Assembly: GCF_901709675.1 (NCBI RefSeq)
Contig: NC_051095.1
Location: 28,164,956-28,228,955 of the forward strand
Direction: 5' to 3'
Length of the DNA: 64,000 nt
Source of the DNA: Syngnathus acus
Taxonomy: Eukaryota > Chordata > Actinopteri > Syngnathiformes > Syngnathidae
The stretch's first letter is position 1. Each line of letters starts with the position of its first letter. The notes under the pieces were generated by a model. The model made no database searches, was not told the DNA's origin, and was given only the letters and a program-made list of their open reading frames with translations. Shown in pieces: positions 23,482-33,185 of the stretch. A program made the translations under genes and the position numbers.

Positions 23482-23523
23482 ATATATATGTATATGTATA
23501 TATATATATATGTGTGTGTGTGT
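23250..23523. repeat. TA/TATG microsatellite, right block
   Basis: Long TATATG and TATG arrays. Frames over it are low-complexity artefacts. Confidence 0.9.
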
Positions 23524-23542
23524 GAAGATTTATTCTTTAGCC

Positions 23543-23696
23543 CAGGAGTGGCCAGCTCGCTCCGGGGGGGGGGGGGGGTGTTAATGGGACGTCAAACGCT
23601 GCGTGTTCGCTTCGCTTCGGGGGGGGGAGATGTGGCTCTTTGCGGTACACAGTAAAAAAATGTGGCTCTTAGTCTCTGACCGGTTGGCCACCCCTG
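23543..23696. mobile_element. 154-bp hAT MITE
   Basis: Flanked by the 8-bp duplication CTTTAGCC (23535-23542 and 23697-23704). Termini CAGGAGTGGCC and GGCCACCCCTG are inverted. The right half matches the right end of the 1.1-kb hAT at 38994-40095, so it is an internally deleted relative. Confidence 0.85.
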
Positions 23697-23704
23697 CTTT
23701 AGCC

Positions 23705-24546
23705 TAACATCAGCTTTCATGTAACATCATGTTACTTTCTAAACACATGCTTGTAAAAGTAAAAATGTACGAGTGTGTTTTTTTGTTTCGATGTGCGCCT
23801 TAATATTCCTAGCGCCGCGACCTCCATAGCTGTTCATATCTTGACAGAGAATACACAAAACCTTCCCCGGGACATCTACGTTACGGATATGTTCCGTCAG
23901 GCACGTGGTCACGGACTGTGTTCAGAGTTGTACGATGACGCTGCTCTCGAACCATGCCCATCTGAAGCAGTTCTTGATCCCGTTCGACTTGTCTCTGGCA
24001 CGATCATCATCTTTTTTCTCCAAAACTTTGCCATGATGGCGAAAACCTTTGCTGAGTAGGCCCTAGATCTATCTAACTAAATAACTCGTCTACAAGTGAT
24101 GAAAACCCAATCGCAAATTCACATTGTGGCGGTATAAAAACACCTAGTCCTCCGCGCAAGTTAACAAGTGGAAATGATGTGACAAAAGTAGTGCCAAAAT
24201 GCTGCCGAAAATAAGGCGGATGTTGTCGCAACACTGCTGCTAGTGAGTTAGGTTTACAGAGGCAAGCCGAATTCCGTACTCACAGCTTAACTAATTTTTG
24301 CCTTGAGATGTGCCAAAAGATGCTGTTGCGGCAGGCGCGCGAATGCTCGTGAGTTGCCAAGGCTAACGTTGCCCAGCAAGCTGGCCGGCCGCTTCCCGAC
24401 CCCCCCCCCCCCCCCCCCCCCCCGTATATATAAAAAAATATTCTCAATGGATTTACACGATTCACGAAAATGATACCTTCGACGGGACAAAACTGAAAAT
24501 TCTCATCCCTGATTACTAATTCAATTACGTTTTGGCAAGGTAACTA
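23705..24546. other. Unassigned, with a poly-C run
   Basis: No element termini or recognised gene. A run of about 23 C lies at 24401-24423. The 94-residue plus-strand frame at 23775-24059 has no domain that I know. Confidence 0.4.
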
Positions 24547-24724
24547 CCGTAATTTTCGGACTATAAGTCGCACCGGAGTATAAGTCGCACCAGCCATAAA
24601 ATGCCCAAAAAAGTGAAAAAAACCATATATAAGTCGCTCGAGTATAAGTCGCATTTTGGGGGGCAATTTATTCGACAAAATCCAACACCAAGAACAGTCA
24701 TGAACGAGCAACAACAGGCTAAAC

Positions 24725-25771
24725 GATAGGTATGCTAACGTGACATAAACACAAACGAAGAGCTGAGAACGGCCCTGACGTAAAATTCAGAGTTATTCAA
24801 AAAACGATTACATAAATAACACGTTAATAAAACCATCTGTGTCACTCCAATTCATTAAATCCATCAATCGTCCTTTGTCAATAATGCGTGCGCGCCGCTG
24901 ACGGCTCTTGCACTTCAAAATATTCCAAAGGCCCATATACCGATATATAAATTATATATCAAATAACTATTATATAAGCAATAATGTTATCAAGCCATCT
25001 GTGCACTCTAAATCATTAAATCCATCGATCAAATTCCTCGTCCTTTGTCAACAACGCCGCGCGTGCGTGCGCCCTGACGTCAGCCTCGTCGTTATTCCAC
25101 AGATCTACTATATAACTATATTGTAGCGTTAACAAAGTTCAAGGAAAGACGTGGGTTTGGTAAACGGCTCTTTATTTAACAAAACAAACTTACAGGCGTG
25201 TGGCGGCGTGGACTTCCAGCCACGGAAATGGAAGAGAGCTCCATAGACGATAGGTATGCTAACGTGACATAAACACAAACTAAGAGCTGAGAACGGCCCT
25301 GACGTAAAATTCAGAGTTATTCAAAAAACTATTACATAAATAACACGTTAATAAAACCATCTGTGTCACTCCAATTCATTAAATCCATCAATCGTCCTTT
25401 GTCAACAATGCGTGCGCGCCGCTGACGGCTCTTGCACTTCAAAATATTCCACAGCCCCATATAACGATATATAAATTATATATCAAATAACTATTATATA
25501 AGCAATAATGTTATCAAACCATCTGTGCACTCTAAATCATTAAATCCATCGATCAAATTCCTCGTCCTTTGTCAACAACACCGCGCGTGCGTGCGCCCTG
25601 ACGTCAGCCTCGTCGTTATTCCACAGATCTACTATATAACTATATTGTAGCGTTAACAAAGTTCAAGGAAAGACGTGGGTTTGGTAAACGGCTCTTTATT
25701 TAACAAAACAAACTTCCAGGCGTGTGGCGGCGTGGACTTCCAGCCACGGAAATGGAAGAGAGCTCCATAGA
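24725..25771. repeat. 524-bp tandem duplication
   Basis: GATAGGTATGCTAACGTGAC starts at 24725 and again at 25249, and the unit end GAGAGCTCCATAG recurs with the same spacing. Differences between copies are few. Confidence 0.85.
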
Positions 25772-26035
25772 ATAGGACCGGGCGTGCGTAAAAGCCATGA
25801 CCGAGCCCCATCCACCGTCCCCGGACAGCCACCCGGCCGAGCGCCGGCCCTAGACTTCTATCCACGGAGGTGAAAGATAGCTCGGTAGAGTAGGACCGGG
25901 CGTGCGTAAAAGCATTGTCCGAGCCCCATCCACCGTCCCTTGACAGCCACCCGGCCGAGCGCCGGCCCCCGACTTCAATCCACGGAAGTGAAAGAGAGCT
26001 CCGTCGAGTCAATCTTTGTCCTTTATGTAAACAAC

Positions 26036-26172
26036 GCCGCGTCGCGCTGCTGACGTCGCGCTGCTGACGTCGCGCTGGCTGCTGACGTCGCGCTGGCTGC
26101 TCACGTCGCGCTGGCTGCTCACGTCGCGCTGGCTGCTCACGTCGCGCTGCTGACGTCGCGCTGCTGACGTCA
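26036..26172. repeat. CpG-rich minisatellite
   Basis: About eight units of GACGTCGCGCTGCT (15 bp) or ACGTCGCGCTGGCTGCTC (18 bp). Confidence 0.85.
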
Positions 26173-26370
26173 CTTGAAATTCAAATTACAGTAATCCCTT
26201 GCTACATTGCGGTTCGTTTATCGCGGTTTCATTTTCTTTTTTTTTTTTTTTCTTTTTTGAAACTTTTTGAAAAAAAACACAAGTCGCTCCTGAGTATAAG
26301 TCGCCCCCCCACCCAAACTATGAAAAAAACCGCGACTTATAGTCCGAAAATTACGGTAGTAACTTGAACT

Positions 26371-26402
26371 AGGTAGATAGATAGATAGATAGATAGATAG
26401 AT
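26371..26402. repeat. TAGA microsatellite
   Basis: About eight TAGA units just outside the MITE right end. Confidence 0.9.
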
Positions 26403-26664
26403 GTTGCAAAAAAATTAACCGTTTTCATCAAAAGGAAAAACTCCAGAATTGATTGTGCCATTTTGATGTATTATATTCACCTTGGTTGCTTTTTTTTTTT
26501 TTTTTTTTTTTTTTCTCCATTTTTTTTTAACAGTTGCTGGCTTCTAGAACACTGCATCAACGCACACTACACAAGTCCTACTCACACATAATTATATAAT
26601 AATAATTATTTTTAAATAGGCCAGCACTTACCATATTTTATGTATGTATATGACCTATATATAC

Positions 26665-26850
26665 TGTATTTCCTGCACTATAAGGTGCTCTGGATCATAA
26701 AGTGCACCTTCATTGAATGTTTTATTTTAGAAATATTTTCATATATAGGGCACACTGGATTAAAAGGTGCATAGAACAGAAGCTACTGCATCAAACTGGG
26801 GTTGACTAGGGTTGGGTTATACATCCACTAGCTGGAGCTGTGCTAAAGGG
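26665..26850. mobile_element. Fragment of pogo-like MITE (family A/B)
   Basis: Begins CTGTATTTCCTGCACTATAA after TA and parallels the left part of the element at 40789-41658, including the GGTTGACTAGGGTTG motif. The right end is missing. Confidence 0.65.
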
Positions 26851-27073
26851 AATGTCAAACCAGTCAATGAGGTATTCAGTCAAACTTGTATCAATTTTAT
26901 ATAGGGCAAACATTTTTACACGTTTATATACGGCGAACTTCATATACAATACAACATACAAGGTCCGGCAAAATGATCTGACACATTTGTAGGTTTAATA
27001 AAATGCAAATAAATTAAAGAAACAAAAGTTTTTATTTTCAAAAAGTACATATAATGCCATTTTGTTTTTAGTT

Positions 27074-27316
27074 TCATTTTCGTTTAGTTTTCGAATAAGT
27101 TCTGGCGGTGGAAGGTCGGCCGGTTGATTTTCGTTTCAATACGGATCCACTGGCTCTGAAGGTAGTAACCCAAAACAAGATCGTGTTCCGAGCAGGTGAG
27201 GGATCATGTCTACCAAGTCTGAAGCGCAAACGGAACGCTCGTTGTGTTGCAGTTACAGATTCGTTCTCGATAAAAGTTTCCACAATGAAAGCGCGATGCT
27301 CACCAATCCAATTCAT
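27074..27316 (-). pseudogene. Tc1/mariner-type transposase N-terminal fragment
   Basis: From Met at 27316 the minus frame reads MNWIGEHRAFIVETFIENES and then PARNTILFWVTTFR and STGRPSTART. This is the helix-turn-helix head (DUF4817-like) of IS630-Tc1-mariner transposases. The frame stops at 27074 before any catalytic domain. It lies between MITE fragments (26665-26850 and 27362-27560). Confidence 0.6.
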
Positions 27317-27361
27317 GTTAGTAACTGAAACGAAACAAAATAACATTATTCCAAAATGAAT

Positions 27362-27560
27362 GACATATGTCGCATCTGAGTGTAAGTCGCATTTTTGGGG
27401 GAAATATATTTGACAAAATCTTAACATCAAGAACAGACATTAATAGGCAACAGGCTGTACGGTGCGGTATGCTAACGTTACATAAACACATAAGAGGAAC
27501 TGAGAACGTGCCTGACGTAACATATTAAGAGTTATTCAAATAACTATAACATAAATAAGT
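27362..27560. mobile_element. Family E MITE fragment
   Basis: Shares the GTAAGTCGCATTTTTGGGGG and GGTATGCTAACGTTACATAA blocks with 16374-16800 and 24547-26356. Termini are missing. Confidence 0.6.
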
Positions 27561-27570
27561 TTATCGAACC

Positions 27571-28004
27571 CCCCTACGTGAGTAGTCACCTTATCGTGGT
27601 GGAGGGGTTTGCGTGTCCCTATGATCCTAGGAGCCATGTTGTCTGGGGCTTCATGCCCCTGGTAAAAGGTTCCTAGGTGAGGGGCCAGACAAAGCACGGC
27701 TCAAAAGACCCCTTATGAAAAATATAATATATGGACCTAGTTTTCCCTCGCCCGGACGTGGGTCAACGGGGCTCCCCTCTGGAGCCAGGCCTGGAGGTGG
27801 GGCTCGAAGGCGAGCGTCTGGTGGCTAGGCCTTCGCCCATGGGGCCCGGCCGGGCACAGCCCAAAAAGAAAACATGGGTCCCCCTTCCCATGGGCTCACC
27901 ACCTGTAGGCGGTGTCAAAGGGGTCGGGTGCAAAACGAGCTGGGCGGCGGCCAAAGGCGGGAACCTTGGCAGTTCAATCCCCGGCTGCAGAAGCTGGCTC
28001 TTCG
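27571..28004 (+). mobile_element. Rex3/RTE-like LINE, 5' UTR only
   Basis: The block beginning CACCTTATCGTGGTGGAGGG and continuing past GGCTCACCACCTGT is the 5' leader that in fish RTE-type LINEs precedes the endonuclease frame. It breaks off at GAAGCTGGCTCTT, where the protein should start. The copy keeps the 5' end and lacks the 3' end, the reverse of normal LINE truncation. Confidence 0.65.
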
Positions 28005-28186
28005 GACAAGAAGCTAACAAATGCATTTACCACATTATTGTGTTCCCCAAGAATAATACAGCACATTTGATGCAATTCATCTGATACAACTGCTCAAAAT
28101 ACACCGACAAGAAGTGAAAACATAGAGCACACAGCTTCAAAACTTCAAGACTGATGCTAATGCTATGAAAACGAGTGGATAGACAA

Positions 28187-28351
28187 AGTGAAATACAGTT
28201 TATTTTTGTGTCATGTCAAGCTTACTACTTTACTGTGTTTCCATAGAATACAACGAGTGCATCAGACACACAATAATATGAAAGTGATATACAGTTTATT
28301 ATTTTTGTGTCATCTCAAGCTTACCGCTTTACTGTGTCCGTCGTTTCCATA
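28187..28351. repeat. 96-bp tandem duplication over a candidate gene end
   Basis: The block around 28190-28257 recurs at 28286-28353 with a period of 96 bp. Both copies carry the TTTATT signal and the sequence encoding the C-terminus of the minus-strand frame. The outer copy has diverged by several substitutions. Confidence 0.6.
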
Positions 28352-28550
28352 GAGTGAAGGAACTGAACCATCAACGAAACGAAGTCTTTCGGCGAATCCT
28401 TCTCTATACTGACAAAATATTTCTGAAACATTCCTTGAACAAGCAGGACTTTGCCCACAGATGTGAGAACACTGCTTGAAAAATTTAATTTGACCAGACA
28501 CTTCTTTGAGGTTCTGATGTTGGGGGATGGTACAATAATTTGTCGATTGA
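28321..28550 (-). CDS. Possible last exon of an unidentified minus-strand gene
   Basis: On the minus strand a frame beginning after a possible acceptor near 28540 encodes about 70 residues and ends in METTDTVKR and a stop at 28321. The peptide is amphipathic and helical in character (VLLVQGMFQKYF, FVSLMVQFL), unlike the repeat-derived frames nearby. An AATAAA signal on the minus strand (28295-28300) lies about 20 nt past the stop. I do not recognise the protein. It would be transcribed divergently from spdl1. It could be a real terminal exon, a pseudogene fragment or a chance frame; a second reading frame is also open across much of the stretch. Confidence 0.3.
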
Positions 28551-28916
28551 TCATCCAACAACGAAACATTTTGATCTCTGCACTTCGACATCCTTGAGTT
28601 GTTTGGATTACAAAAGTCTCTGAGTAATAAACATGGCAGATTCGTAATAAACATGGTGGATTTGCGAATCCGCCAAGTTTATTACTCGAATTTCCGTTTG
28701 GCAACACCCATTAATATTTGTTTGGTTTCTCCTGCCCCAACGGATGTTATGTAATAGATATAAATATGTAATAGAAAACGGAGAAATCTGAATTTCCCCA
28801 CCCCCGGCAATCAATCAATTTTATAGGAGAAAAATATTGGCTCCAAAACAGGATCTCCATCAGCAGTCTGTGCCGAACCATCTTTTCTGAAACAACTAAA
28901 ATATTTGTCTCTTCAG

Positions 28917-29087
28917 ATGTCTGACACAGCAAGAGAGGATGAGATACAGTTTCTCCGGGACCAACTGAGGCAAAAGGAGGAGGAAGTCCAGCTGGCTGCT
29001 CATGCTGGCTTGGATCTGCTTAATCAGCTAACAGAAACACAAACTGTGTTTGAGGAACAGAGAATAAAGATGACAAGTGCGTTGGAG
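28917..29087 (+). CDS. spdl1: Spindly, first coding exon (start codon, CC1 box)
   Basis: This exon encodes residues 1-57 of a Spindly homologue. Spindly links the RZZ complex at kinetochores to dynein/dynactin. The ATG lies directly after a consensus acceptor (pyrimidine tract then CAG at 28914-28916), and the exon ends at GAG before a GTATGA donor, leaving phase 0. Residues 9-24 form an acidic/basic heptad-like helix. Residues 27-31 read AAHAG, matching the AAxxG CC1-box motif that in Spindly, BICD2 and other adaptors contacts dynein light intermediate chain. Spacing from the Met to this motif and on to the KYTLQ block of the next exon matches vertebrate Spindly as I recall it. A 5' noncoding exon must lie upstream, because an acceptor immediately precedes the ATG. 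Identification is by motif and exon-by-exon resemblance; no search was run. Confidence 0.87.
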
Positions 29088-29694
29088 GTATGACACTTCA
29101 AAACCATCCATTCATTTTTGTTCACAGTCACAAGTGAGCTGAAGCCTATTCCAGAAGCAAGGTACATGGACTGGACACGAGTTTCCCTCAAAATTCTACT
29201 TGCATCACCCCATAATGACAACATAAAAAAGTTATTAAATCTTTGAATACTTGCTAGTTTCAGAAAGACAGCTTTTTGTGTACCTGCCGATTTACAACTG
29301 GTGGCCTGTTTGAGTCTCATCTTTGTCATCATTTTAGTTTAAATTTGTTTTGGTTTTTGTTAACTCTTTTCCGTCTAGTCAAGTTTTAGTCGACTACTAC
29401 TCTGAGCATTTTACTCTTATTTTCATTTTAGTGAGCATTGTGCATTTACATTACATTTATCATTTACCGTTTTCAACACTGCTTACCCTGTTCAGGGTTT
29501 TGGGGGTTGCTGAGCCTATTCCAGCTGGGCCTATTAAATCAGGTGTGTGAAGGATGGAAAGTTCTAAAATGGTCTTGCACTTTTCCACCTGTTAGGGCCC
29601 TCATGGTTGTCATCAGTCTACTACAGAGCTTGATTCTTGAATCAGGTGTGTTGAGACTAAAACAAGTGTTCTGTTTTTCTGATCAATGTCCAAG

Positions 29695-29871
29695 GATCTT
29701 AAGCAAGACAAGTATACGCTGCAGAAGGAGGTGGTGCTGAAGACCCGGCTAATTGAATCATTGCAATCAGAGGTTGATTGCCTGACGAAATGGCATCGAC
29801 AGAACATGAACATTGAAAAGGAAAAACTTGAGAGTAGTCACCGCACGACTCTTAATGAATTCAACAACAAG
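29695..29871 (+). CDS. spdl1: Spindly, second coding exon (coiled coil)
   Basis: This exon adds residues 58-116 in the same phase. The acceptor is AAG (29692-29694) after a T-rich tract and the donor is GTACGG at 29872. The peptide begins DLKQDKYTLQKEV, the counterpart of the EQEKYTLQREV block of vertebrate Spindly, and continues through an ESL..E stretch to HRTTLNEFNNK. It has continuous helical, charged composition with no stop or frame change. The 607-bp intron before it contains no recognisable mobile element. The intron after it is 16.3 kb and holds most of the transposons in the window. Confidence 0.87.
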
Positions 29872-30495
29872 GTACGGTAGCTGTCTTAACTTTAAGATAA
29901 AAGCTAAAAAATAATTAGATTTAAAAATCTATCTGATGTCAATTATTTGGATGATAGTTTTTTTTTAATTATTATTATTATTATTAGTGGTAGTGGTAGT
30001 AGTGGTTGTCATCGTCTTAATTTTCTTTAATCGATAAGTGCCACACACGTGTAGAAACAGGAAGATCAATCAAATGCTCTTAATCTAGATCGGTGCATAA
30101 TTTAACTGTAAATTGTTTTGCTAAGCGGTTCGTGGCAATTTGAAATATGTGCCTTTGCTGAATAAAGGTTGGGAAACACTGTTAGAAACATCAGACATGT
30201 AGGTATTGGTACCAGAGGTCTCTTTAATTTGTAATTGGGGCTTTTACCACATATTGAACATTGAAGATGCTTCTGAGCTATCAATAGAAGATGTGAATTG
30301 AGAAGTTACTACTAAGATACTAAGAGATATTAAGTTATAATGGCCAGTAAAGTGCAAACATTCGCAGCACCGTTCAGTCTCAAGTTGCGATTCGCTCTGC
30401 TTGCTGCGACCGTGGCTGTGTTTCGCCTGTGCACGATATGAGGCCAACTTGGCGTTAGCTGACCAAGATGTTGCTGCTTTCAAGCTTGAGTTAAT

Positions 30496-30603
30496 AATAA
30501 TAATAATAATGTTAATAATAATACTAATAATTCATTTAATTTATATAGCGCTTTTCAATGACCCAAAGACGCTTTACATGGAATAAAAAGGGTGGGGACG
30601 TAC
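30496..30603 (-). mobile_element. L2-type LINE 3' tail
   Basis: In minus sense this reads AAAGCGTCTTTGGGTCATTG, a short AT-rich stretch and then TAT/ATT trinucleotide repeats. The same tail occurs with LINE coding sequence at 47880-49540. Confidence 0.65.
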
Positions 30604-31191
30604 GGGGGGGGGGGGTGACTATAGGATATACGTATGTGTGAAGGCCTTTCGCCTTCACACAATAATAAAGGACAGGAATAACAATAGTGTGAAGGCGAAG
30701 GCCTTCACACTAATAATAAAGGACAGGTATAACAATAGTGTGCCATCGCCTTCACACAATAATAAAGCACAATGCAATATAGTATATGAAATATGTGCAT
30801 TCGCCTTCACACTAACAAAGTGAATGGTGTAGAACAGTGGTCCCCAACCACCGGGCCGCGGACCGGTACCGGTCCGTGGGTCACTTGGTACCGGGCCGCG
30901 GAGCCGCACAGGAAAAAAAAATAAAAAAAAAATAAATTATTTTTCCTTTTTCATTGACGATCAATTCATTCAGGTTAAGACGCTCGTCCCGGTCACGTGA
31001 CATGTTTCCCCAGTCGAGCCCGCAAAGCTAGCAAAAGTGAGTAAGAATTTATTTTGAAAAATATAAAAAATTTGGCGAATCTCTCCCAATTACATCTGTC
31101 GGTGCATCTGAAAAATAAGGACTCTTGACACAGGGCGCTCGTCTCGGTCACGTGACATGTCACCACAGTCAAGCCCGCGAGGCAAGCAAAA

Positions 31192-31476
31192 ATGAGCAAG
31201 AAACAGAGAAGTTTGGAAAGCTTCTTCGGAAAGGGAAAAACGTCCAATGAGGACACTGAAGAAGAAGAGGCTACGACTTCTAAGAAAAGGAAAGCTGCAT
31301 TTAAAAGAACATTTCTGGAGTCCTACTTAAAATATGGATTTATCGCCACAGGTGACTCTGACGCGCCAAGTGCACTCCGCATATGTGGCAAAAGGCTAGC
31401 TAACGAGGCAATGAAGCCTTCAAACCTACTTCGGCACATAAAGACCAAGCATCCTGCATTTAAAGACAAACCTTAA
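31192..31476 (+). pseudogene. hAT transposase N-terminal fragment (ZBED5/SCAND3-like)
   Basis: The 94-residue frame starts MSKKQRSLESFFGKG, then has an acidic stretch and a BED zinc finger, LRICGKRLANEAMKPS...RHIKTKHP. The first Cys of the finger (expected two residues before IC) is replaced, and the stop follows directly after the finger. The DDE core and C-terminal dimerisation domain have been deleted. It could still encode a DNA-binding fragment if transcribed, but the altered Cys argues against function. Confidence 0.75.
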
Positions 31477-31634
31477 CCACTTCGGGTGTCATTGTCTCCG
31501 ATTACGCCTAGATGGGAATGGCTCATTTCTGAGAAAAGAGCTCGGTGCTCCCACTAATTCAACGTTTTATTTTTATGTGGTTTATATTTGTCTTTATGCC
31601 AGTCGTATCATTTTATTTCATCCTATTTATATAT

Positions 31635-31997
31635 CCATCCATCCATTTTCCGAACCGCTTAGTCCCCACGGGGGTCGCGGGCGTGCTGGAGCCTATCCCA
31701 GCTGTCATCGGGCAGTAGGCGGGGGACACCCTGAACCGGTTGCCAGCCAATCGCAGGGCACACAGAGACAAACAACCATTTGCACTCGCACTCACACCTA
31801 GGGACAATCTGGAGTCTTCAATCGGCCTACCAAGCATGTTTTTGGGATGTGGGAGGAAACCGGAGTGCCCGGAGAAAACCCACGCGGGCCCGGGGAGAAC
31901 ATGCAAACTCCGCACAGGGAGGGCCGGAGGTGGAATTGAACCCGCACCCTCCTACCTGTGAGGCGGACGTGCTACCCAGTGCGCCACCGAGCCGCGC
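31635..31997 (-). mobile_element. Retroposed repeat with 13-bp target duplication
   Basis: The block from (CCAT)n to GCGCCACCGAGCCGCG is flanked by CCTATTTATATAT on both sides (31622-31634 and 31998-32010). The simple-repeat tail and long target duplication indicate LINE-mediated insertion. A partial copy of the same repeat lies at 49555-49680. It has no coding frame. Confidence 0.8.
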
Positions 31998-32149
31998 CCT
32001 ATTTATATATATAAATATTTAAATAATAAATATATAAATATATTTATTTATATAAAGGCCGGTCCGCGAAAATATTTCTGACACGTAACCGGTCCGTGGT
32101 GCAAAAAAGGTTGGGGACCACTGGTGTAGAATAACATATCTCCGGTGAT

Positions 32150-32218
32150 TTCTTTTTATGCTATTTTATGTCTGTACGGCGACCTTGAGTGCCTTGAAAG
32201 GCGCCTCATAAATAAAAT

Positions 32219-32255
<37 letters not shown>

Positions 32256-32265
32256 CATCACCTTC
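32150..32265 (+). mobile_element. LINE 3' tail with TAT/TTA repeat
   Basis: Contains GAGTGCCTTGAAAGGCGC and then AATAAAATGTA and about 13 ATT units, a typical fish L2-group 3' end. It is inserted in the palindrome-rich repeat. Confidence 0.6.
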
Positions 32266-32399
32266 ACACAAAGTAAATGGTGTAGAATAATAAGTGTGAA
32301 GGCTTTCGCCTTAACACTAATAAATTGAATGTTGTAGAATAACATAAGTGTGAAGGCCTTTGCCTTCCCACTAAATATCAAATTTCTCAACAGAGCTGA

Positions 32400-33185
32400 T
32401 GAGTGTGCAAAGTTTGGTAGGTTTTTGTGCATGTTTAAGGTGTCAAAAATTCTATCATTTACAAAGAAAAACAAGAAAAAGAATTTCTACAAAAAAAGTA
32501 GGTACCCTGCAGTAGTCGCTGCTCAGGACCTACTAATTTCAACAAAAACAATAGGGACCTCTCTGCAGTCGCTGCCACGCATTAAATAGAAATAATCCAA
32601 AGACCAAACCCCCAAAAATCAAGTAAAATTAGGGAATTAAATAAAATAAACTACCAAATCTAAAACAGATTCCTATACACGATTGAAAAAAAAAAAAAAA
32701 CGAAACGATAAATTGCAAGAATTTTTGTAATGTGTAAAAATGAACCAAATATCCTGTTCTTATCGTCTACAACACAAATAGACCCATCATAGTACTCACA
32801 ATGACAAATATAAATGTGCATTTTAGTAGTATTAGTACAAGCAGTAAAGTAGTAGTAGTACAAACGAGATTCAGTTGAAGTTGGGAAATTGTGTAAAATG
32901 TATATAAAAACAAAATACAATGATTTGAAAATCCTTTTCAACCTATATTAAATTGAATACATTACAAAGACAACTTATTTAATGCCCAAACTCATTAACT
33001 TTATTTTATTTTTTAAATAATAATTAACTTAGAATTTCATGGCTGCAACACGTGCAGTAGAAGTTGGGAAAGCTCGCAAAAAATACTAAGAAAGCTGAGA
33101 AAAGCTTTATCAGTTTGAACATTAAATATGTTGTTTTAGTAGTGTATTCAATTGAATATGGGTTGAGAAGGATTTTCAAATCGTT
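32400..33185. other. AT-rich, no recognised element or gene
   Basis: Low-complexity intronic sequence. Two related stretches around 32930-32980 and 33120-33180 (GAAAATCCTTTTCAACC and its complement) form an inverted pair about 200 bp apart, possibly a small unclassified MITE. Confidence 0.4.

Larger units (their letters stand above)
24547..26356. mobile_element. Complete pogo-like MITE (family E), internally duplicated
   Basis: Termini read CCGTAATTTTCGGACTATAA at the left and the exact complement at the right, flanked by TA (24545-24546 and 26357-26358). Interior: a 524-bp tandem duplication (24725-25248 and 25249-25771), a 118-bp tandem pair (25773-26005) and an 18/15-bp minisatellite (26036-26172). 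No open frame. Confidence 0.82.
30835..32123 (+). mobile_element. hAT derivative with BED-finger frame, 8-bp TSD
   Basis: Termini CAGTGGTCCCCAACC are perfect inverted repeats, flanked by GTGTAGAA (30827-30834 and 32124-32131). Only the N-terminus of the transposase remains (31192-31476). A 363-bp repeat has inserted near the right end. Confidence 0.9.
30636..32395. repeat. Palindrome-rich tandem repeat split by a hAT element
   Basis: Units of about 60 bp carry the mirror pair GTGTGAAGGC / GCCTTCACAC (30636, 30691 and 30740 regions, and again at 32295 and 32348). The hAT element 30835-32123 sits inside the array. Similar motifs close the block at 35860-35897, which may belong to the same larger repeat. 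Confidence 0.7.

Noticed and set aside
23775-24059. 94-codon plus-strand frame as a host exon
   Set aside because: No splice context and no family that I recognise; compositionally unremarkable.
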